A stretch of DNA of 64,000 bases from Hypholoma sublateritium FD-334 SS-4 (GCA_000827495.1 KN817642.1:1984-65983); one strand, 5' to 3'. Shown: positions 10,236 to 22,726, counted from the stretch's first letter. The notes: generated by a model not told the origin, from the sequence alone. Made by a program: numbers and translations.

Positions 10236-11393
10236 TCAAAGTCCATGAAGTCCAATGCTATATCCTAATCCAGAGTCGTTATAATCCGGAGGAGAGTCAG
10301 GGCTCCGTGCCCATGGTATCTGAGGAGCTCCAAGGGCATGCCTTCTTTCAATCTCCCTGATACGAGCTCGTAACACTATATTTTCTACAGCAAGGTCTTC
10401 TCGAGAGCGCTCGTCGCGGTATGATGATGTAGTGTCGAACGATGATTCATCAAGTGGTGCTTCTGAGGGTGAAACTTCTTGAGCTCTACGCTTTGCATGG
10501 GTGGTCCACTTCATTCCCGGTAGCTGCTCTAACTTTCTAGGTGCTAACATCGCTGTCCGACTTTCTATCTGCGACGAGACTGTCCGATGCTTCTTGTTAG
10601 CCTTCCTGATAGATTTAGCTCCTCGTGAGGTGGATAGATTGGGTGAGACAGAAGTCATCAAAAATTCATTGGACGACTGCGACTCCTTTGCATGGTAGGG
10701 AATTGATAATGGAAACGGTGATTCTGATTGCAATCGCCTTTCGTGAATTCTTCGCTTTTTTCTCCTCTTTAAGCAGCAAACGGCAAAAGGAATTGAAACT
10801 AGAAGGGTTCCACCACACACTCCTCCGATTACTGCTTTCAAGGCCATGTTGGACGATTGTGACTCAACTGGGAAGATCCCAATTTTTGCAGTATCTGTGG
10901 GTTGCGTGTTTGAAAATCCTAACGTCGAAGTGGATGTCGTGAGCGGAGTCGTACTTGAAACCTCGAAAGGTAGACTCGCTGGTTCCCCCGGAAGGTCAGT
11001 CAAGATTAATGCGGTAGCAGTCGACGTATCCGCAGTCTGGCTAAAGATTGCCGGAAATGGTGTGGACGTTCGAGAATATGTGGGACTGGTAGCCGTATCT
11101 ATTGTTCCGAAAACTGTTGTCCCGGTGTCAGCTGGGTTGGTTGTCTGCTCTAAGGTTGGACCCGAGCCCTCTGTTCCAGGAGTTGTGCCAGCATCGACAT
11201 TATTTTCTAATGTTGGAAATTTGTCACCGGTGAACAATGTAACGCATGTTCTAAATAAATGTTTGGAGTATGGAAACTCACGCGTCTGAAGAAGAGGACT
11301 GAGCGCCGATACTGTCTGAGGCACAGGCAGCCCTGCGGTTGGATTGGTTAACGTTCTATGCGAGATGGTCAGGGATGAACGATAAACGCGCAC
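10236..11393 (-). CDS. Ser/Thr-rich single-pass membrane protein
   Basis: A 385-residue frame with about 180 residues of Ser/Thr/Pro-rich, presumably O-glycosylated ectodomain. A single transmembrane helix follows at about residues 184-207, beginning MALKAVIGGVCGG, then a very basic stop-transfer (KRRKKRR) and a cytoplasmic tail. Near the C-terminus are LRARIREIE and PPDYND; the latter resembles a PPxY ligand for WW domains. The architecture is that of mushroom cell-surface proteins often labelled EGFR-like transmembrane-juxtamembrane proteins; their role is unknown, perhaps wall sensing. The N-terminal part lacks a clear signal peptide, so an upstream exon may be missing. The tail motif recurs in the protein at 24.0 kb. 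Confidence 0.66.
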   Translation of the reverse strand: MRVYRSSLTISHRTLTNPTAGLPVPQTVSALSPLLQTREFPYSKHLFRTCVTLFTGDKFPTLENNVDAGTTPGTEGSGPTLEQTTNPADTGTTVFGTIDTATSPTYSRTSTPFPAIFSQTADTSTATALILTDLPGEPASLPFEVSSTTPLTTSTSTLGFSNTQPTDTAKIGIFPVESQSSNMALKAVIGGVCGGTLLVSIPFAVCCLKRRKKRRIHERRLQSESPFPLSIPYHAKESQSSNEFLMTSVSPNLSTSRGAKSIRKANKKHRTVSSQIESRTAMLAPRKLEQLPGMKWTTHAKRRAQEVSPSEAPLDESSFDTTSSYRDERSREDLAVENIVLRARIREIERRHALGAPQIPWARSPDSPPDYNDSGLGYSIGLHGL

Positions 11394-12343
11394 TCAAAAC
11401 TATAAGCGCACAGGTAAAATATGGTACACAGAAAATATATGTAACGACCCGGCGTTGCTGAGAACATTTTTCCCGAGGTAAACTACGGGGATCGAACTAC
11501 GGGAATCGAAGGTTGAGCAATATCACCACAGCCGTTATTGGAATATCACATACTGATTGTCTGCTCGAAGTATCCAGCTTCGGCGGTGAATAAGATAGGA
11601 AAACCTGAGTTGTATATAATAGGGGATTGATTAGAAGGGATCCCCGTCGCAGGTAAAATTTGAGATTTTATTGCTCCAGCTACTTGATTTGATGGTTGCA
11701 GACATGAAGAATGCTAATCGTCTGCTGCTAACCGTCCGAGAGAGATGTGGTAAATTTGAACCAGGATCAGAAAATGCGTGAAGAAAGAGCCGACACTCTT
11801 CCAACGCAGTCAAATATAACTGCGATATTGTTGTAGTCTGTTAGAGGGGAAGCACGATGATAAGATTACAAATTCGAAATTGCGCACTTCATCGTATACA
11901 GTGCAGGTGCCAGACCTCCATTACACGACTTGGCATATCTGTCGAAACCCCCAACGGGCTGAGAAAAGAGATAGGGAAATACCCGGGGACAGTGACGATT
12001 GACTGACATGATGCTTGGACAGAAATTGTAATCACATAATATGTAACGAGGAAGCCGCATCACAGTTTATATACATACGCGCTCATCTTATATTTTCATA
12101 CTGGAGAAGCAATCTTGGAGAGGCCATCTCATCTACAGAGGTCTAAAAACGAGGCTCTCATCCCAACGTGCTCTTCAAATAGATTGAGCAATAATGGCGC
12201 CTACTTTCTGCATGACAATCTGACGATGAAAGCTCTAATTATGATGGTACCATTTGAAAAACAACATGCTAGCTAGAGCGTTATACTCCTTCGGTCCAAT
12301 GAGGTCCAATGCCTACTTCGACATGAGGTATGGATAGAATTTC
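11394..12343. other. Intergenic, nothing identified
   Basis: AT-rich sequence between two minus-strand membrane protein genes. It may contain an upstream exon of the 10.2-kb gene (the region just past 11,393 has a possible acceptor). No gene of its own is supported. Confidence 0.4.
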
Positions 12344-13123
12344 TCACGATACCCATGCCGACGTCTGACGCTGTCGGTGGTACAGACGTGCTTCTCGGGG
12401 CCGCTCAATGGGTGATTCTCGCTGATCATCGGCCGTGCTGAGTAAAGCGACGGCATCGAGCATATGTGCAGACAGCGATATCGGCTGCGTCCTGTTCTGT
12501 GCGCCCTCGCTCCGAACCAGACTATGTATCATCGTTAATCCAGGCGGATTCGTATTACTGAAACTGAATCTGGGGGAGTCTAAGGGAGGGGGTAATGGGG
12601 GGCCCTTGTTTCCAGCCAAAGAGCGCAGTGATGATCTCCGATTGGGAAGTGGCGTGAACTTCCGCTCAGCCATGCATCGCCGTCTCCTCCGCAAGAAGAA
12701 ATAAAGAGTCGTGGAGATGACTAGAAAAGACCCGCCGCACAGTCCGCCGATGAGCGGGGCGGAGACTCTTGACCGCGATGCAAAATCGGAGCATCCATTC
12801 TCGGAGTTTGCCGTCGGCGTAGGTATGGCGAAGCTCTGCGGCGGTCTTGCGGGAGGCGCCCACGCACCTTGCTGGTAGTCTGATGCTTGTGACAGGCCTT
12901 GGAAGACGTCGTGGATGGGTTCCATTTCTGTTCCTACGACGGTTGCGCTGATTTGTAGCCCGCTGATTGGCGAAACTTGTGAAGGCCCGCTTGTTAAGGT
13001 TTCGGAAGGAGCCGCGTTGTACGGTGTAATAATGCTTAGGAGAGGACCTGGGTGCGTCGTAAGCAGGGTTTGCTGCGAACTTGAACTACCTCCCTCACCT
13101 GTTGAATACGAAGAAATCCACAT
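12344..13123 (-). CDS. Single-pass membrane protein with Ser/Pro-rich ectodomain
   Basis: A 259-residue frame: Ser/Thr/Pro-rich region to about residue 120, then a transmembrane helix at about 122-144 starting PLIGGLCGGSF, a basic RRRRRC stop-transfer, and a Pro/Ser-rich cytoplasmic tail of about 110 residues. The GG-x-CGG start of the helix is the same style as in the 10.2-kb protein. The start is uncertain: the frame reaches 13,123, but an upstream exon overlapping 13,130-13,337 is likely because the protein lacks a signal peptide. Function unknown; probably a cell-surface protein of the same broad class as the genes at 10.2, 24.0 and 46.8 kb. Confidence 0.58.
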   Translation of the reverse strand: MWISSYSTGEGGSSSSQQTLLTTHPGPLLSIITPYNAAPSETLTSGPSQVSPISGLQISATVVGTEMEPIHDVFQGLSQASDYQQGAWAPPARPPQSFAIPTPTANSENGCSDFASRSRVSAPLIGGLCGGSFLVISTTLYFFLRRRRRCMAERKFTPLPNRRSSLRSLAGNKGPPLPPPLDSPRFSFSNTNPPGLTMIHSLVRSEGAQNRTQPISLSAHMLDAVALLSTADDQRESPIERPREARLYHRQRQTSAWVS

Positions 13124-14900
13124 GTTTCATGTGTGTATCAGGAACGATGGCTCGAATGAAGACACAGTATGGGATGCCTGTGAAGAGATTGAAAGGGTAC
13201 GTCTTAGGTCCATGCAGGGTATATATGGGAAACAGCCTGGGCTGCGCTGTATATACATTCATGCTGAGTGCAACATGTGGAGTTGCTGAGAGTGAGGCTT
13301 TCCTAGCATACATAGCAGACACTGCGCTGTCAATCATGAGCGCTGAGCAGCGTGGGAGATATCAGCTTTAGGCGCCCGCGGCACGGCATTTCCGGGATGT
13401 TTGCTTAGGTACAAAGCACACTAAGTATACTATTATGCACTTGGCTCCGATGCTGCAGTGAACATCATGTACTTACTGCACCGAAGATAAAAAAAATTGC
13501 GTTAGATCCTGGATTGGCCGGCCTTCAGTTACTAAAACCATTTCGCCTTGAATATGACACCATCTGATCAATACGTTGCACACGATTTCTTGTGCGAGCT
13601 GTGAAGGACGCCTTGCCAGACCTCGTAGTCAATTTCACCCGCGGATATACACCCTCATAAATTGCACGAGTACAATAAGAAGACGGAAGGACGTACACAT
13701 CTAGCGAGTTGGTTGATCAAAGCCATGCAGTACAATTTAAAAGAGGTGGGAATTTCCGCTGTGACTCGGACGCACAAGGACTATATACACAGCTTAAATG
13801 TACGGAACAAGAAAATAGAAGACGACATGCGATTGACGGACGATAGAATCAAACCGAGCGTGCATCGATTGCCTTGCAAATTTCTGCAATCCGTGCATCT
13901 CTTTCGCGAGGGCCATCAGCAACCTAGCAATTTACTTTTTCACTTTCCAGCTTTTTCCGGACTTAGCAAAAAGTCAAAAGCTGAAAATTTATAAAACTGA
14001 CTGCATGGATACATTCATACTATACTGCAATGTTGTTGAAATGTAATGTTTTTGAGCATTTTTGTCATTTCCACTTTTTCTTCGCCTTGAGTGACTTAAA
14101 AAAATGGCCAGCTTTTTGGGTTTAAACATCTAGCTTTTTGCATTTCCGCTTTTTTCACTTTTTTAAGCTTTTTCAGCTCATGTAAGCGCAAAAAAGCTAT
14201 TTGCTAGACTGCTGATGAGCCCGATTCGCATTGCACTCTGTACTTCCCACAACATCCTGGTGTTCTATTTTATTCTAAAAAGCCGTGACTAATGAAAGGA
14301 CGACGAGAATTTCACTCTTGGTAATCATATGAAGAAGCTCCGCGCCGAAGGTACGCAGTGTTGTCCGCGCTCTTTCTAAATTCTGAGCGCCGCGGCCTTC
14401 CAGTCTTCCGCTTGGATCCTGTCTTCAATAACCTCCGTCAAACCTGCTCCAACTTGTTTCTGAAAAAAAAATCTGACACTGAATTTGGATCTGTTTAAAT
14501 CCTAGGATGTCAGATGCTGTGTATTTTTTCTTGCTACGGCACCAACCAAGATGGCACGATCGTCGGAGGTCGGTAACCCACGGTAATTTAAACAAGACGC
14601 GCTGTTTGCGTGGATTTGTTGACTTTCCCATCTGCTTCCGCGTTGCCTCGAGGCGTCATCACGGTCACGTGGAGCATGTTGAAGTTGCCCCTGGATGGAA
14701 AGTCGTCCCTCGTCCTCTCCCACCACCTACGCCCGACAGACTAGCCTCATTGCCTGCCCTTCCGACTAAGAGGACTGTGGCGTGTGAGCTGGTGGCTGCG
14801 CGACGAAACTGCCGAGGTGTGCCCGAAGGTGTGTTGGATTGCTGGTGCTGTGTACGAGACTCACGATTTTTGCAGAGTTCCAGAACGACAAGAAACGACA
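13124..14900. other. Long intergenic region with a short AGCTTTTT repeat cluster
   Basis: No gene is convincing here; a 110-codon frame at 13,662-13,994 has no recognisable feature and lies in AT-rich DNA. The notable content is the AGCTTTTT cluster listed separately and, towards 14,500-14,900, a GC-richer stretch that is probably upstream promoter DNA of the 15-kb gene. Confidence 0.45.
13949..14198. repeat. Cluster of AGCTTTTT motifs in both orientations
   Basis: AGCTTTTT occurs at 13949, 14110, 14132 and 14166, and the reverse AAAAAGCT at 14191, with AAAAGCT near 13976 and several shorter AGC-T-run variants between. This is dense for 250 bp and could be a decayed palindromic transposon or a nucleosome-excluding tract. 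Confidence 0.5.
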
Positions 14901-14959
14901 GAAGTAACGCTGACGCCCGACGATAGTGCCGCGAAGACCAGCGCACAATCACTGCTATC

Positions 14960-15090
14960 CTCACGAACACGAACATAAACCCATACTCACAAGAACAAGA
15001 ACACGACACTGACCGCAAGACCACGACACTGACAAGATTACCACACGAACACGCACAAGACCACGAACAACTCACGAACACACACACACG
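14960..15090 (+). promoter_or_regulatory. CA-rich leader with repeated ACACGA/ACACGAAC words
   Basis: The 130 bp directly before the ATG at 15,091 is almost free of long T runs and consists of repeated ACGAAC, CACGAC and ACAAGA words ending in an ACACACACACACG run. Long pyrimidine-poor leaders of this sort are plausible 5' untranslated sequence; transcription start is not identifiable. Confidence 0.45.
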
Positions 15091-18000
15091 ATGCCGCACG
15101 TACGCACACAGACGCCGCATACCAACCCCACCTCCATCCCGTCCATCCGCCTTATCGCCGCGACGCCATCTGCCGCGGGCTCCTCCGAGGGCTCGTCCTT
15201 CGAGTTCAACCGCTCCCTAGAGGATGCCTGGGCTGCCATAGCCTCAGCGCCCGCTCCAGCGCCACTCGCGCCCAAGCCCGACCCCGCGGCTGATGCCCCA
15301 CGCAAGAAGCTCGTCCCGAAGAAGAGCAAGCTCAGCCTCCTCGCGGGGCTGGGCGCTGGCAAGGAGCGTGAGCGCGCGCGAGACTTCTCGGACGTCGTGC
15401 GCCGCGTTGGCGCGGACTGCTCGGCCAAGGGCGGCTTTGAGATCTACGTCGACCCTGAAGTCGGCGCGGAGAGCGGCGAGGTGCTCGTTGTCAAGAAGCG
15501 CAAGTCGCGCGCGGCGCTTGACGGGATGAGCTGGGGCACACGGGAGGTGACGAACGTGCCAAAGACGGTGGCGCCGAAGGAGAAAGAGGCGAAGGACAAG
15601 GGCCTGTTGAAGGTGAAGGCGGAGGAGGGCCAGAAGTGGTGGAGCATCGGCCGCGGCCGGAAGGACTCGAAGGAGAAGGAGAACAAGATAAGTCATAAAC
15701 GTATGTCTTTTATGCAATTCGTGCACGTACCTTTGCTGACGAGCCGCTGCAGCCATCGAATACATACACGACCCTCACCCGCGCTCCAAGAGTACGCTGC
15801 GTGTTCCCCCTTTACGCCTGCATACAACTCACCTTTTGCTGCAGCTCCAGAGCCGTTCCGCCCTACAGACAACACACGCGCTCGCTTCAACTCGCTCGAC
15901 GCCGGCGCCGTGCTTAACGGACCCGTCTCCACGCACCCCGTCAAGTTCGATGAGCCCAGAGAGTCGGCCCGTGCGCCGACGCCTGCGCAGAGCCGCACGG
16001 TTACACCCACTCCTGCGCTCGCGCGCTCGATCACCCCAACGCTGACGCGCTCGATCACGCCTACCGCTGGGGGGCTCCTCGCGCCACCCGGCGGTCAGAA
16101 CCAGGCCCAAGGCTCGATTGCTCTGCGCGCGATGCGCTCTGTTCGCTCGCTCGCGCGCATCGGGAGCTGGGCGCAGCTCAAGAACATGCCGCCGCCCGGA
16201 CCGGAGGACGAGATGGCGGGTGTTCAGGAGGCCGTGGAGAACAAGAAGGAGCGCAAGGGGACACTGAAGGAGAAGAAGGAGAAGAGAGACAAGAAGGAGA
16301 AGGCGAAGGAGAAGAAGGAGGGTGCAAGTGCCAGTGAGGACGGGAAGAAGAAGAAGAAGAGTCTGAAAGCGAAGAAGGAGAAAAGTGCGGAGCAGGAGAA
16401 GGAGAAGGCCCAAACGACGCTTCGCCTGTCGTCCTCGTCGTTCGAGGCAGGCGCGCTTACCGCCTCGCCCGGCCCCGCCCCGTCGCATGCACGCTTGGGT
16501 GTCGACAATGCACAGACCCTCGGCTCGAAGAAGCGCAGCATCCTCGGACTCGGGCTGCCCTCGACCATGCGCCTCCCGTCGCTTGGCGCGCGCACGCTTT
16601 CCTCCGCTTCCTCTGCGTCATCAGCCGCCGCCGCCGCGAACGTCAACATCCCGACGATCAGCGCCCCGCAGCGCCTCAGCGCAGGGAGCTTCAGCAGCAA
16701 CGGGAGTAATGCAAGCAACAGCACAGGTATGCGCCAGCTAATCATTGCCGGCGCGCAGGGCCAGACGAGGAGGGGCTCGCTCGTGTCGACGGCGAGTGCG
16801 GGCAGCTCGCTCCGCCCGCTGAGCACGACGAGCACACGTAGCAGTTTAAGTGCCGGGTCCGGCGAGAGCGGGAATGGGCGCGCGGCGAGCGTCCGCTCAG
16901 GCAGTGTGCGGTGGGACGAAGAAGGATTGGAGACGGTGCGCGAGCGCCGGGGGGCTGAACGCGCGGCTGCGCGTAAAGCGGAGGAGGAGAAAGAAAAGGA
17001 GGAGCGGAAGGAGCGGCGCACGAGTAGGGAGAGCAGGCACAGTGCGGAGGGGCGCAGGCGGACGAGCTTAAAGGCGGTGTTTGGCGAGCTTGCGCTTGAT
17101 GCGCAGGAGAGGGAGAGGGAGGAAGAGACGAGGGGTAGAGAGTTCCCGATTCTGACGATTGAGGAGGCGACGGCGGACGGGCATGCGTACATTGGCGATG
17201 AGCTGCTGAGCGAGGATGGCAGTGCGGAGTTCGGGCTGGGCGAGGAGGAGCAGGTTGCGGCAGCGACGCCGGTGAAGAAGGCGCGCGCGCGCCCGCTGAG
17301 TGAACAGCTGTTGGGGAAGAGCAGGCCGCGGCCGATGCACGAGGACGACGAAGGTGGGTTTCTCTTTCTTCATTTGCGATGATGTGGACCGTGCTGATGT
17401 TTTTCGTCTTCCATTTCTGTTTGTTTTGTTCGCGCTTTGATCCGGGCCCCTATCCTCATATTTCATGTGCATTGTGAACGCACCCCTAATCCAGGTGTAC
17501 TGTCGATTCTGGATGCCGCAACGAACGATCTTGCGCTGCTCATCAACAACCTCGACCTGCAGGCGACGCCGAGCACGCCGGGCGACCGCACCCCGCTCCG
17601 CGCACCGCTTTCGCCGCCCGATTTCACGCCCACCGGCGCGCTTGCATCCGTCGGCGCACAGCTTGCTGCCAGCCAAAGCAAGGCGCGCGCAGCCGTGGCT
17701 GAAAGCCCGCTGAAGAGCGCGAAGAAGGCCGCATCCCCACTTGCCACCATGTCCAGCGTCAGCAGCCTTCGGCCTTACGCCCAGTCGCGTGGGTACGTCA
17801 AGCCCAAACCCGCGTCGCCTATCACCGCTCCTTTGCTGCCTGCTGCGCCGATTGTGTCTGCCTCTGCTACCACCAAGGCCGGAAACGCGAATGGGTCCTC
17901 GAATGCCAACGCGGCCCGGATCGCACAGCAGATCGCGCCCTGGGCGACGCTCGTCCAAGGGCTGTCGCCCGTCAAGGAGACCGTGCGCGCCCTCAACGCT

Positions 18001-21000
18001 AAATCGGCGCTCTCCGCGTCGGTGTCGTCCGTCAGCTCCAGCGCGACCTTCCGCCCGGGCCACAAGCGCACGATGACGCCCGCGCGCGAGCCCGATCCCG
18101 AACCGGTGTTCCAGCCGCTTAGGCCCGCGCGCTCGCGCCTCATTCTGCCCCGGGCGATGATGGAGCAGGCGCCGGTTGTCGACGCCGCACCCGCGCCCTC
18201 GCCTGTGGTGGAGGACCCGCACGACGACGACATGCTCCTCGACGATCTTTCTCCAAGACAGTCGACGTTCGGCCGTGCGTCTGGCGCGCTGACGCCTGTG
18301 TTCAAGCGCCTCTTGGAGGACGAGCAGGCCCGCAGTGGGCTACGCGCGCCGTCTGGCGGCGAGCGTGAGGGCAGCCTGCGCTCGTCGCGCGGGAGCCGCC
18401 TGAGCGCGGGAAGCTATCTCAGTGTGCAGAGTCGCCGCAGTGCGGGCAGTCGAAGGAGCTACGGCCCACCGAGCCGCGGGGGCACACTGGGCGGAAGCGA
18501 CGCAGGGGTGTTCGACGCGGAGGACCCGGACTCGGATGTGCCAGACGAGCTGCGGGACATCCTCGCGCAGGACACGCACTCGTCGTACGGTGGAGCCGCA
18601 AGTTTCTACGAGGACGACATGGAAGACTGCGAAGAAGGGCACGCCGTGATCGTCGACCTGCGCGCGGCGCCGAGCCCGCCGCCGAACATGCCGCTGCCGA
18701 CGATCCATGCCTCGCTCGCGGGGAGCCCCGGGCGCTCAGAGTCGGACGGATTCACGCACTCGGACCTGGAGGGCGAGGACAGCACGAAGGCGTCGTTCGA
18801 TTGGACAGGCGCGTTGAACGAGCTCAATGAATCCGGCGCTTCGGACCGGCGCAGCTTCGTCGAGCAGCTCGAGCACGCATTCAAGACGCCCGCGAAGGTC
18901 GACTTGCGCTATGACTTCCTCACGGTGCCGTCGCTTGCACCGCCTGTGCCGCGCCTTCCAGCTTCGATTCAGGCGAAACAGTCGGCCGGGGTGCATGCAC
19001 TCGAGGTGGGACGCGCGGCGGCGGCGGTGACGGAGGACTGGCGCATGGCGGTGGCGGCGGAGACGAGTACGAGCAGCATGGGTGACGAGGAGGAAGGTAT
19101 GGAGGTGGAGTACGAGTACGATTCCGGTGCGCTGAGTGGGGTGGTGGACCGGGAAGAGGGAGAAGAGGCGAGCAGCGGGATGGAGATGGATGGATGGGGC
19201 AGCGAGCGGCTTGCGGACATACAGATGCCCAGTGTGCTTGCGCGCTCGGAGCCGTCGAGCCAGGCGGAGAGCAGGAGCAAGAGCGACTTCGACATGTTCG
19301 CTTCGGACGGCGAGCGTCTCGCTGACGTACGCGAGCTGACGATGGGCGACCTTGGCCACACTACGGACGAGAACGACAATAGCTTCGCGCACAGTACGTC
19401 GTCGGCGGGCGAGCTCGACACGTCGTTCAGGTTCGGCGGGCTGCCGCAGTCGTTGCGCAAGGAGGCTACCGCCAAGGCCGCTGACGCGCCGCTGGCCAAG
19501 AAGGAGCCGATGACACTGTCGGACATTATCCCGCCGCCCGCCCACGCACGCCGCCTCTCGCAGAGCTTCGACTCGTCGGGCTTCAGCGATAGCGCCCTGT
19601 TCGAGGACATATACGAGCGCCTCATGCACCCAACCTCTGTGCACCTCGCGGCTGCCGCAGCTGCCACTGTACCGACTTCAGCACCTGTCAATGCTGCGAA
19701 GGAGAAGGAGGCGAAGCGCCGCAGCGTCTACAAGGCGCACTCGCGTCCTACGTCAGGAATCAGCTTCACCGGCCTGGGTGACTCGTTCGAGGCTGTACGC
19801 CGCGGCTTCGAGTTCAGCAACGAACGGCCAGCGTTTTACCCGCCTCCGTCGCGCGGACGCGGCTCGCGCCAGGCGCGCCACAACAAAATGGAGTCGATGG
19901 CTACAATCGCGTCGATGTCGTCATTCGGGGCCATCCAGGACCCCGGCTCAAGCGACCCGTTCGAATACGGTGTGCCCGTCATGCCGAGCCTGAGCGAGCG
20001 GCCGTCGTCTGAGAATATGTCTGCCATGTTCAGCGGCAGCGAGTTCGAAGACACCTTCGCGTTCCGTCGTGGTGTCGACTACGCGCAGGAGGCACCTGGA
20101 TCGCTGCGCTACGTAGGCGTGCGCCCTCGCCAGCGCGTGGAGAGCGACGCGAGTACTTTCTCGTTCCATGCGCCCATGCTGCCGACAACGCGCGGCCACC
20201 ACCGCCGCCGCGAGTCGAACATGTCCGTCGCATCGCTCGCGCCGCCGATCAGCCTGTACAACCGCTCCCATGGGCACCGCCGTAACGACTCAACCGCCAG
20301 CACGGGCTCCGTAGCGTATGCTCGCAGCGGCGTTCACGCGTACGCTCGCCACCGTCGCGACATGTCTGATGCGTCAATGGGCAGCGAGTTCTCCGCTGGG
20401 TACTCGTACCTCGGGCGCCCCGGCGTCGGAGACAAGATGTTCGGTGACCGCTTCGAGCGCCCGGGCGTCGGGGACAAGATGTTTGAGACCGGTGGGATGG
20501 AGTTGGGCCCGCTGACGTCGATCACCGCGTCGCCCCCGGAGAGCGCCGTGCGCAGGTCCTTCGCGTCGTCCGCGGACGGGGAGAGCGCGTACGCAGCGTC
20601 ATCCGAGAGCGGCGAGGAGGTGCCGCTGCAGAGCTACAGCAGCTCGATGCTCGCGTACGATTCAATTCTGTCGAATGTGGGCCGCCGCTTTGACGAATCG
20701 GACTCGATTTTCGAGAGGACGGGGTATGGGCCGCAGCGCGATAGCCTTGGTTCGGATGAGGTGTTCGGCGACTATCCCAAGGACTCGGAGAAGCACGTTT
20801 TGGACGAGGCGGGCAACCGCTTGCATGCTCCTCTCATTAAGAGCCATCGGTGGTCGGTGCATACGACGGACAACACGGGAGTGTTTGGGTCGGACAATAA
20901 GGGCGCTGTCAGCCCTAGCAAGATCAATGAGGAGGACACAATGCTTAGTGTGAGTCATTTTTATGGTTCTGAGGGATCTTCGCCGAAACTGACGATGTTC

Positions 21001-22726
21001 TTTGTAGATGCTCGGAGGCGGCCACGCACCTATCCGCCGCCAGTCTATTCTCGAATCTCCATGCCCCCGTGTGGAGAAGCGCAAGTTCTCTGCGGTACAG
21101 GGTTTGCGCCTGTTCAAGGGTAAAGCGGTAGAGCAGTACGAGTCACCCGCGAAGGCGCGCATCGTCGAGAAGCCCTCGCTTGCGTCGGCGTCGTCGTTCC
21201 AGTTCGGGAGCGACAGGATGATCAAGGCGCAGCGCGGTCTCCTGGAGCGCCAGAGTTTGGAAGACAGTTGTCTCATCGCCGACGGAGAGGAGCTGATCAA
21301 CGCTTGTGCGTATTCTGTTCTGAGTTGCTTTTTTGGGAATAGTTACTGATCTCTTGTCTGCCAGACTTCAACGCCGCGCCAGTCTTTACGCGGCCTAACC
21401 CCACCACACGCTCGCGTTCAAGCACATGCACTAGTTCGAGCACAGGATCCGTTTCCGGCGCAGATACTCCGCCTCTATCGAGTTCTACGGGCGGAGAGAC
21501 GCCTCCGCTTTTGCATCACTCCGACGCGTCGTCCATCTCCGAAGGTTCTCAGTCCAGCATCGACCTTTCACAGATCAACATTGCCCTTGCAAACGCGACC
21601 AGTCCCATGTCGAGCATGCTCAACCGCTCGAGGATCCGTGCGCGCGCTCGCGGCTCGGGCCATCGCCGCCGTTACTCGAACGCGCAACACATGTCCCGCT
21701 CGTCTGTGTACGAGACAATCGACGAGGACGCGGAGCTTGCGAGTACGCAGGGCCATGATAGCCCGGACATAACTGTTGCATCGAAGAAGAGTACGCCCAC
21801 AACACGCCAGGCGGTCTTCGTCGTCGACTCGGACACGGCGTCGTTCGATGGGCACGCGCAGCCGGAAGAATCAATGTGGAACGACGAGCGTGGTATCGTA
21901 GCACTGCGGAAGTATTATGCCCTCCGGGATGAGGCACACACCACGGTGACGGAGAGTCGGAGGCAGTGGAGTGATACACCTTTCTCGCTGTTTGCTATTC
22001 AGAGTACGTGCTTTGCTTTTATTCTCGAAATTTGTCCTGATTGTCGGTATCCACTTAGGCTTCCAAGCACCTGCAGAACCTGCTGGTATGCAAGCGCTCC
22101 TTGAATACTCTGTGCAGAACTTCGGCCCCCTCCCATCTGAGCTTCGCCCTCATCGTATTCGCTCCCGCACGTCGTCCCGCGCTTCGCCATACCCTCAAGC
22201 CCGGGTCGCGAAGGCTACCCAGTCACCCGAGAAAACACGCAGCACCAAAGCTACGTTGTCTCCGGAGCCTGTGCGACGGGTTAAGAAGTCGACCGTTGAC
22301 AGCGAATGCACTCCCGTCTTGAAGCAGCGTTCGATGAACCATAACCTCACAGCTGCACCCTCGCTGGAGGTCATCAAACCCTTCTCACCGCTCTTCATGG
22401 ACATTGAACCCAAGCGCGAAAACGCGTTCGGTCTTGCCCCCAATGCTCGCCCTCGTGTTGCATCGAACGCCCGGCGCACCGCCCTGGGATGGTCGAAGCG
22501 TAGCACAGGCAAATCATCCACGGATCAGAAAGAGAATCAAGTTGCTACTGGGACTATCACGACGTACGTGCTTACCGTTACTTTCATTGTATTGGTACGC
22601 TAAAAGTATAATCTATCTAGGCCTGGAGACAACTTGAGGCTGAACCGTCCTCGTCCTCGCGGCCGTCCTACGCCTGGTGGTCGCACTCCCGCTGCTCAGA
22701 GTCAAAGCCGTCCCATTCGCGTCTGA
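15091..22726 (+). CDS. Very large disordered Ser/Ala/Arg-rich conserved fungal protein, eight exons
   Basis: Exons are 15091-15700, 15753-15800, 15845-17353, 17495-20949, 21008-21305, 21365-22003, 22059-22563 and 22621-22726. Every junction keeps phase and the total is exactly 2,390 codons. The tiny second exon encodes EYIHDPHPRSKSTL. The protein is mostly low-complexity: Lys/Glu-rich coiled stretch at about nt 16,230-16,410, acidic and Ser-rich regions, Arg-rich blocks, and a duplicated RPGVGDKMF at about nt 20,416-20,484. More ordered blocks are ATNDLALLINNLDLQ, ARIVEKPSLASASSFQFG with LLERQSLEDSCLIADGEE, GIVALRKYYALRDEA, and NFGPLPSELRPHRIRSRTSS. The C-terminus contains PRPRGRPTPGGR, an AT-hook-like RGRP core. 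I recall similar proteins across Agaricomycetes without assigned function. A nuclear or cytoskeletal scaffold would fit, but this is inference. High GC and codon bias suggest strong expression or simply a GC-rich gene. Confidence 0.85.

Noticed and set aside
13662..13994. 110-codon plus-strand frame
   Set aside because: No homology features, AT-rich context, overlaps the start of the AGCTTTTT cluster.
16727..16758. Possible 32-nt intron (GTATGC...GCAG) in exon 3 of the giant gene
   Set aside because: Too short for this genome and its removal would break a frame that is otherwise phase-perfect to the stop.
16224..20277. Several 100-380 codon frames opposite or beside the giant gene
   Set aside because: Shadow frames caused by strong GC codon bias; they lack splice consistency and family motifs.
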